Assembly: GCA_000697335.1 (NCBI GenBank)
Contig: JNEM01015211.1
Location: 1-12,691 of the forward strand
Direction of reading: 5' to 3'
Length of the DNA stretch: 12,691 nt
Origin: Conidiobolus incongruus B7586
Lineage: Eukaryota; Entomophthoromycota; Entomophthoromycetes; Entomophthorales; Conidiobolaceae
The notes beneath the pieces were generated by a model. It saw nothing but the letters and a program-made list of their open reading frames with translations. It made no database searches and was not told where the DNA came from. A program made the position numbers and the translations under genes. Each line of letters begins with the position of its first letter. Positions within the stretch are counted from its first letter, which is position 1. Of the stretch, positions 8,733-12,691 are shown piece by piece.

Positions 8733-9536
8733 ATGATATCGTCTATATTTAATCGTCAAGTAATTGCCAAGTCTTTAAGAAATGCTAATTTATTAAGACA
8801 GTGCTTTCATTCCACAACCAGGGACTTGTATATAACAACGAAACCTGATATTACTTTATATACTGCAGGTACTCCAAACGGTCACAAAGTATCCATTACT
8901 CTAGAACTCTTAGATATTCCCTACAAAACCTACGCTATTTCTTTATTAAAAAATGAACAGAAGGAGGACTGGTTCCTAAAAATCAATCCAAATGGTCGGA
9001 TCCCAGCAATTGTAGATCACTCCAACGACGATTTTGCAGTATTTGAATCGGGTGCCATTATGCTATACCTCGTACAAAACTATGATACCCAGAATAAGCT
9101 CTGGCCCAAGGATGTCAAGCTCCAGTCACAAGTGGTACAGTGGCTCATGTTTCAAATGGGAGGTATTGGACCCATGCAAGGTCAAGCCAGCCATTTCTTG
9201 AGAGCAGCACCTGAAAAGATCCAATACGGAATTGATCGCTACACCAACGAGACCAAGCGACTATACTCCGTCATCGAACGTCAACTCAAGCGTCGTGACT
9301 ATTTGGTTGGGGATCAATTGACTATTGCAGATATTGCCAACTACAGCTGGATCAATTGGGGATTTTTGTTAGACATCAATATGCAAGAATATCCCAGTAT
9401 TCAAGCTTGGATCCAAAGGATTGAGAATCCTAAAGTGTTAAAAGGTGTGGATATTCCTGAACCTAGTCCGGTATTGAAATTGAAGAATGATCCAGAAGCG
9501 ATTCGAGAATTGTTTAATCAGATTAAGAATAAATAA
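8733..9536 (+). CDS. Ure2-like glutathione S-transferase with predicted mitochondrial presequence
   Basis: Intronless gene for a 267-residue protein. Residues 38-120 form the thioredoxin-like glutathione-binding domain: DITLYTAGTPNGHKVS with the TPNG signature of the Ure2p/YghU/YfcG group, INPNGRIPAIVD with the cis-proline at about 91, and FESGAIMLYLV with the glutathione-contacting E-S pair at 105-106. Residues 125-235 form the helical domain, ending with YLVGDQLTIADIA, whose aspartate caps the conserved core helix. Residues 1-30 carry five basic and no acidic residues, and RQCFHSTT resembles a mitochondrial cleavage site. An in-frame stop lies just upstream (8718-8720) and the next methionine is residue 110, so the leader is part of the protein. 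Family members act as glutathione transferases or disulfide-bond oxidoreductases; the Ure2p prion domain and nitrogen role should not be assumed. The class is firm, the substrate unknown, and mitochondrial import is inferred. Confidence 0.93.
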   Translation: MISSIFNRQVIAKSLRNANLLRQCFHSTTRDLYITTKPDITLYTAGTPNGHKVSITLELLDIPYKTYAISLLKNEQKEDWFLKINPNGRIPAIVDHSNDDFAVFESGAIMLYLVQNYDTQNKLWPKDVKLQSQVVQWLMFQMGGIGPMQGQASHFLRAAPEKIQYGIDRYTNETKRLYSVIERQLKRRDYLVGDQLTIADIANYSWINWGFLLDINMQEYPSIQAWIQRIENPKVLKGVDIPEPSPVLKLKNDPEAIRELFNQIKNK

Positions 9537-9624
9537 TCGCTTGACTTGATCAGAGATCATGTATTGGAATTATTAGATTTTAAAATTGTTTTCATCACTG
9601 ATTTGGTGATGTCGAAACCAGCTA

Positions 9625-9635
9625 AATAAAATAAA
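9625..9635 (+). terminator. Candidate polyadenylation signals of the GST gene
   Basis: Two overlapping AATAAA hexamers (9625-9630 and 9630-9635) lie about 90 bases after the GST stop codon. A small hairpin (CATCAC at 9593-9598 with GTGATG at 9606-9611) precedes them in the probable 3' untranslated region. The position fits a normal 3' end, but no transcript evidence is available. Confidence 0.45.
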
Positions 9636-9965
9636 GGATCTAATCAAATTGAATATTTAATATCTAAACTTGAATAAAAATTCAATATGAGCGAAACTAA
9701 TATTACAATAAATAATTTAACAATACCAAACTTCTTAAAAATCACCAATTTTTAGAGATTTTGATCTAAACTACAAAACTCATGCCATTTAACTTTTTTC
9801 AATCGAGATGTCTCAATCACTAATAATCAATCCTATTTAAAGAAATCTTGAGATTATCCAAAATTTTAAAATTTGGAATTATTAAAATATGAAATAATTG
9901 ATATACTCGACTCAAAGGTAAAATGACAAGCGCAAGTTTAGACAAAAGAACTCAAATCAAAAGTA

Positions 9966-10564
9966 TGAATTCGTCCAGTGGCACGAGTTCCAAATAGGCA
10001 ACGTTAAACCTATCCAAAGTGAGGTAAATAACTTGAAAAACTACACTTCACAAAAGATCTCCTACTCTATTCATTGATACATTGATACATTGACACAATT
10101 AAGTATCTTCATTTTGTATTGGAAATTTGAAGGTCAACAATATTTTCTCTTTTATACACTTACAATATAGTGCAAAATTGTATGGGCATGTAGCTGATTT
10201 GGTATAATCATTGTTTTGAACAGTTACTCTAACATAAAAATATGTATTAAACATGTGAAATCCTACCCCAAGGTCAGCTGAAGCTTGTATATGAAAGGGA
10301 TAGTTTAGCCCCTTATCCCAAGAACTGGTGATATTCTAGAAAATCCACTTTATAGGCCACATTTTGGTGAGTTTGAAATATTTAAACTATCCGCCTTACC
10401 TAAATAAACCTCCTCCTCTATTTCTATTAACTTAAACTTTACTCTTTCTTTATCTTTTACTTAACTTTTTGGCACTTTTACCTAATACTCTGTATCCTTT
10501 TATAGGATTTCTTCTAATGGGGAAGTCTAGCCCCCGTCATATATATTCAAACTCAATTACAACA
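9966..10564 (-). mobile_element. Possible old solo LTR (family uncertain)
   Basis: This 599-base block is less AT-rich than its flanks. Read on the minus strand it begins TGTTGTAATTGAG and ends TTCA, giving the TG...CA ends of long terminal repeats. The five bases AAGTA sit directly outside both ends (9961-9965 and 10565-10569), as a target-site duplication would. A strong TATA-like TATAAAAGG lies on the minus strand (plus 10498-10506), about 60 bases inside the proposed start, as in an LTR promoter. No internal retroelement coding region and no second copy lie in the window. Ends of this quality can occur by chance in AT-rich DNA, so the call is tentative; it would be a non-coding fossil. 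Confidence 0.3.
10073..10096 (+). repeat. Three tandem 8-base units
   Basis: Three adjacent copies of ATTGATAC (10073-10080, 10081-10088 and 10089-10096), the last changed to ATTGACAC. It is a short tandem repeat inside the less AT-rich block, with no role I can propose. Confidence 0.7.
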
Positions 10565-11417
10565 AAGTATATGGATAAGATCTTGAAGTGCTTAAAGTGA
10601 ATCAAAAAGAGTACAAATATTGGCAGAAGATCAATAATCTATTGAACTTTGTAGTTGAGTAATTATTTACTATCTAATATTACTTGAGATCAAGAGAATA
10701 TATTGAAATGAAAAAGGTAATTAATTTCAAAATTTTGATCTTAGATATCAAATTTATATGATATTTTAAATTATGTTGAATATATTAAAATAATAATACA
10801 TATTATTATAACTAATTTGATATATTTTAATAGTTTATTTCGTTATATATATATCTATTCAATATTTGAATTAATAGTAACTTCAATCAAATTATTTAAT
10901 TACTACTCAATTTTAGAGCTATTTATATCTAAAAATTGATAATAAATTATGAAACAGAGTTGATTGAAAAAAGGTTAACAGATCATTTTAATTTGTTTTT
11001 AACTATCGAAAATTTGTTGTAAAATACTTTTATATTGTAAATATTAGAAATTAAGTTTCTAGTTTATTTAATTTTTCATATCTTATAAAATCTAATACAC
11101 CACTTGATAATAATTATTCAATTATTTTAAATAACTACAATTTTCAAAATAAATTTATATTATATAATGCTGTCCAATATGATTTAAACAATAACATTCT
11201 TTTGGATATATAAAAGATTCTTTCGAACTTGAATCTCTATTCAATATAAGGAATTATTACCATGTAATTTTGTCTATTATAGTTTTAAATCATTAAATAT
11301 TATTTTAATATAGTGTGTATGGTTCAATATAAAGGATAAATTCTTATAAGGTTATATTTTTTTAGTATATTCATTGTTTAATGAATGAAAAAATTATTTA
11401 AAATAATTTTTTTAAAA

Positions 11418-11619
11418 ATGGTTCAATTTGATATTACTTTATATACTAAGTATAAACAATGGTTTGAAAGCTTCTTTCACTTTATAAGTATTGGAACTTT
11501 TATAAAAGGTCGTTGCTCTTTCGTTCACCAAAAATAAACAGAAAGAGCCTTGGTTCTTGGAAAATAAACTTAACGACTGTATTCTTGCTATTATTGATCG
11601 CTCTAACGGTGATATTCGT
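11418..11619 (+). pseudogene. Relic of a Ure2-like glutathione S-transferase paralogue
   Basis: A decayed fragment matching residues 39-102 of the GST at 8733-9536. It opens with ATG and reads MVQFDITLYT; the 18 bases for DITLYT are identical to the intact gene. A 2-base deletion follows between 11448 and 11457. From 11458 the second frame runs 54 codons without a gap against the intact protein: NGLKASFTL, then VLELL, then KVVALSFTKN, KQKEPWFLENKLNDC and ILAIIDRSNGDIR. TAA replaces a glutamate and a tyrosine codon of the intact gene at 11485-11487 and 11503-11505. Homology ends at 11619, so the glutathione-contacting E-S pair and the whole helical domain are gone. It cannot make a working enzyme. 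The ATG directly before the domain suggests the parent lacked a mitochondrial presequence. Consensus-like residues absent from the intact neighbour (for example the P of KEPWF) suggest a different paralogue. Confidence 0.85.
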
Positions 11620-12691
11620 ATATAAACTTTTTAAAAATAAGTTCATAATTTTAAATTTTTATTTGAATAAAATAAAAAAAGCTAAAATGATATGAATTTA
11701 ATAATAACTTTTTTATTTTTTAAAAACCAAATTTTATACTAATAGTAATTGCTCAAATTTTTTACTCAGGATTTTATAACGTACCTTCAAAATTATATTT
11801 TAAATCTTGGAAAATAAAGTTGAATATTATTTAATCTTTTTCCTTAAATCAAATCCTTTATCCTACTAAAACAATAAATATTATAGAATTTTATTTCTAG
11901 TGAATATAATGGATGAGGTAATCAAGACAAGTTTATTTCAATAAATATATTTTTAATAAACTTAATATATATACCTATTATTATACAAAATTATATGTGT
12001 AATTGGTAATAAAACCAAGATAATATAGAAAAAGAGTTAATATATTATCTACATGGTAAATTAATATATTAGTACATAAAGTTTATTTAAGCTTTGTAAA
12101 CAAATAAATTGATATAAATATACTAGCCTATTAAAGTAGGTTATAAAATTATAATCATATATATTTTCAATAATAACTTTATTAATTTTTAATTAAATTA
12201 ACTTATATTAACTTATATATTAAACTTATATTATCTATTTATAATAAAATATATTTGATTAAATTATATTAACTTTTAATTGATATATAAAAATATAAGG
12301 TTTATTTAAGATAAGATATAAATTTGTGAGTTTTAGTTATAAAAAAAATTAAAACTTTATATATTTACCTTTTGATTTTTTAACTTCCTTGAGTTTATAA
12401 GATATAAAGTTAATTAACTTTTTATATTAAAAAATCAATTTTGTTTTAAGTTTCTTAAATATATTTTTAAAGCTTATTTAAATTTTTTATTGGTAGGAAA
12501 GTTTTAAGTATTTTTTTAATTAATCTTAAAATTATATAATTAAATTAAAATTAAAAAATTAAAAAAATTACTTTATAACTAATATTTTATTAATTTTAAA
12601 TTATTTAATAATAAAAATAATAATATAATAAAAAATATTATCTTTTTAAAAAAATAACATTTGATTTATTTAATTTATATTATTTAATAAT
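11620..12691. other. Extremely AT-rich region, no gene seen
   Basis: Nothing coding or RNA-like can be supported here. The sequence is dominated by poly-A and poly-T runs and short TTAA/ATAT repeats, most extreme in the last 200 bases. A small near-repeat of TTAACTTATA occurs at 12198-12207 and 12208-12217, with a variant TAAACTTATA at 12221-12230; it is low-complexity sequence. Confidence 0.6.

Larger units (their letters stand above)
9537..11417. other. Non-coding region between the GST gene and its relic
   Basis: No intact gene is visible. The left end holds the 3' end of the GST transcript. From roughly 9900 to 10570 the sequence is clearly less AT-rich than either flank and may be a solo LTR, listed separately. 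From about 10620 to 11417 it returns to nearly pure A and T with no feature I can support. Confidence 0.5.

Noticed and set aside
11513-11695. A 60-codon plus-strand open frame with a hydrophobic stretch
   Set aside because: It begins at a TTG and runs out of frame across the GST relic. The apparent membrane segment is the relic read in the wrong frame plus AT-rich flank.
12198-12230. TTAACTTATA tandem as a possible satellite or origin
   Set aside because: There are only two exact copies and one variant, in DNA almost free of G and C. Nothing separates it from low-complexity sequence.
1-12691. CRISPR arrays, bacterial operons or phage genes
   Set aside because: There are no regularly spaced direct repeats. 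Spliced eukaryotic genes and an intron-bearing tRNA rule out a prokaryotic reading.

Overview
The window reads as nuclear DNA of a eukaryote with a very AT-rich genome. Four protein-coding genes, one intron-bearing tRNA gene and one decayed gene copy are set in intergenic DNA that is mostly A and T. Three of the genes have short introns (48-62 bases) with GTAAG/GTAAA/GTTAG-like donors and almost always TAG acceptors. The compact introns, a Ure2-like glutathione transferase and a small one-domain sulfiredoxin suggest a fungus. The extreme AT bias and intron density suggest an early-diverging, zygomycete-type lineage more than a budding yeast. This placement is inference; no marker in the window settles it.

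Layout. Bases 1-1821 are AT-rich and hold no gene I can support. A six-exon minus-strand gene (1822-4358) encodes gamma-tubulin complex component 2 (GCP2/Spc97). After a 441-base gap, an eight-exon minus-strand gene (4800-6513) encodes the AOS1/SAE1 subunit of the SUMO-activating enzyme, with an unusual acidic C-terminal tail. Bases 6514-7695 are AT-rich and contain one strong hairpin. A plus-strand tRNA-Ile(UAU) gene with a 22-base intron follows (7696-7790). A two-exon minus-strand sulfiredoxin gene (7874-8251) and an intronless plus-strand Ure2-like glutathione transferase gene (8733-9536) diverge from one 481-base intergenic region. Bases 9537-11417 are non-coding, with a less AT-rich island at about 9966-10564 that may be an old solo LTR. 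At 11418-11619 lies a short decayed fragment of a second glutathione transferase gene. The rest, to 12691, is extremely AT-rich.

How the genes relate. GCP2 (microtubule nucleation) and AOS1 (SUMO activation) are housekeeping genes in tandem with no clear link. Sulfiredoxin (repair of over-oxidised peroxiredoxin) and the glutathione transferase (thiol chemistry, with a predicted mitochondrial presequence) both belong to redox defence and are arranged head to head, so shared control is plausible. The decayed copy 1.9 kb downstream of the transferase looks like a relic of a paralogue without the presequence. I did not find an exotic or undescribed system. The best leads are this gene-family relic, the head-to-head redox pair, the AOS1 tail and the possible LTR.
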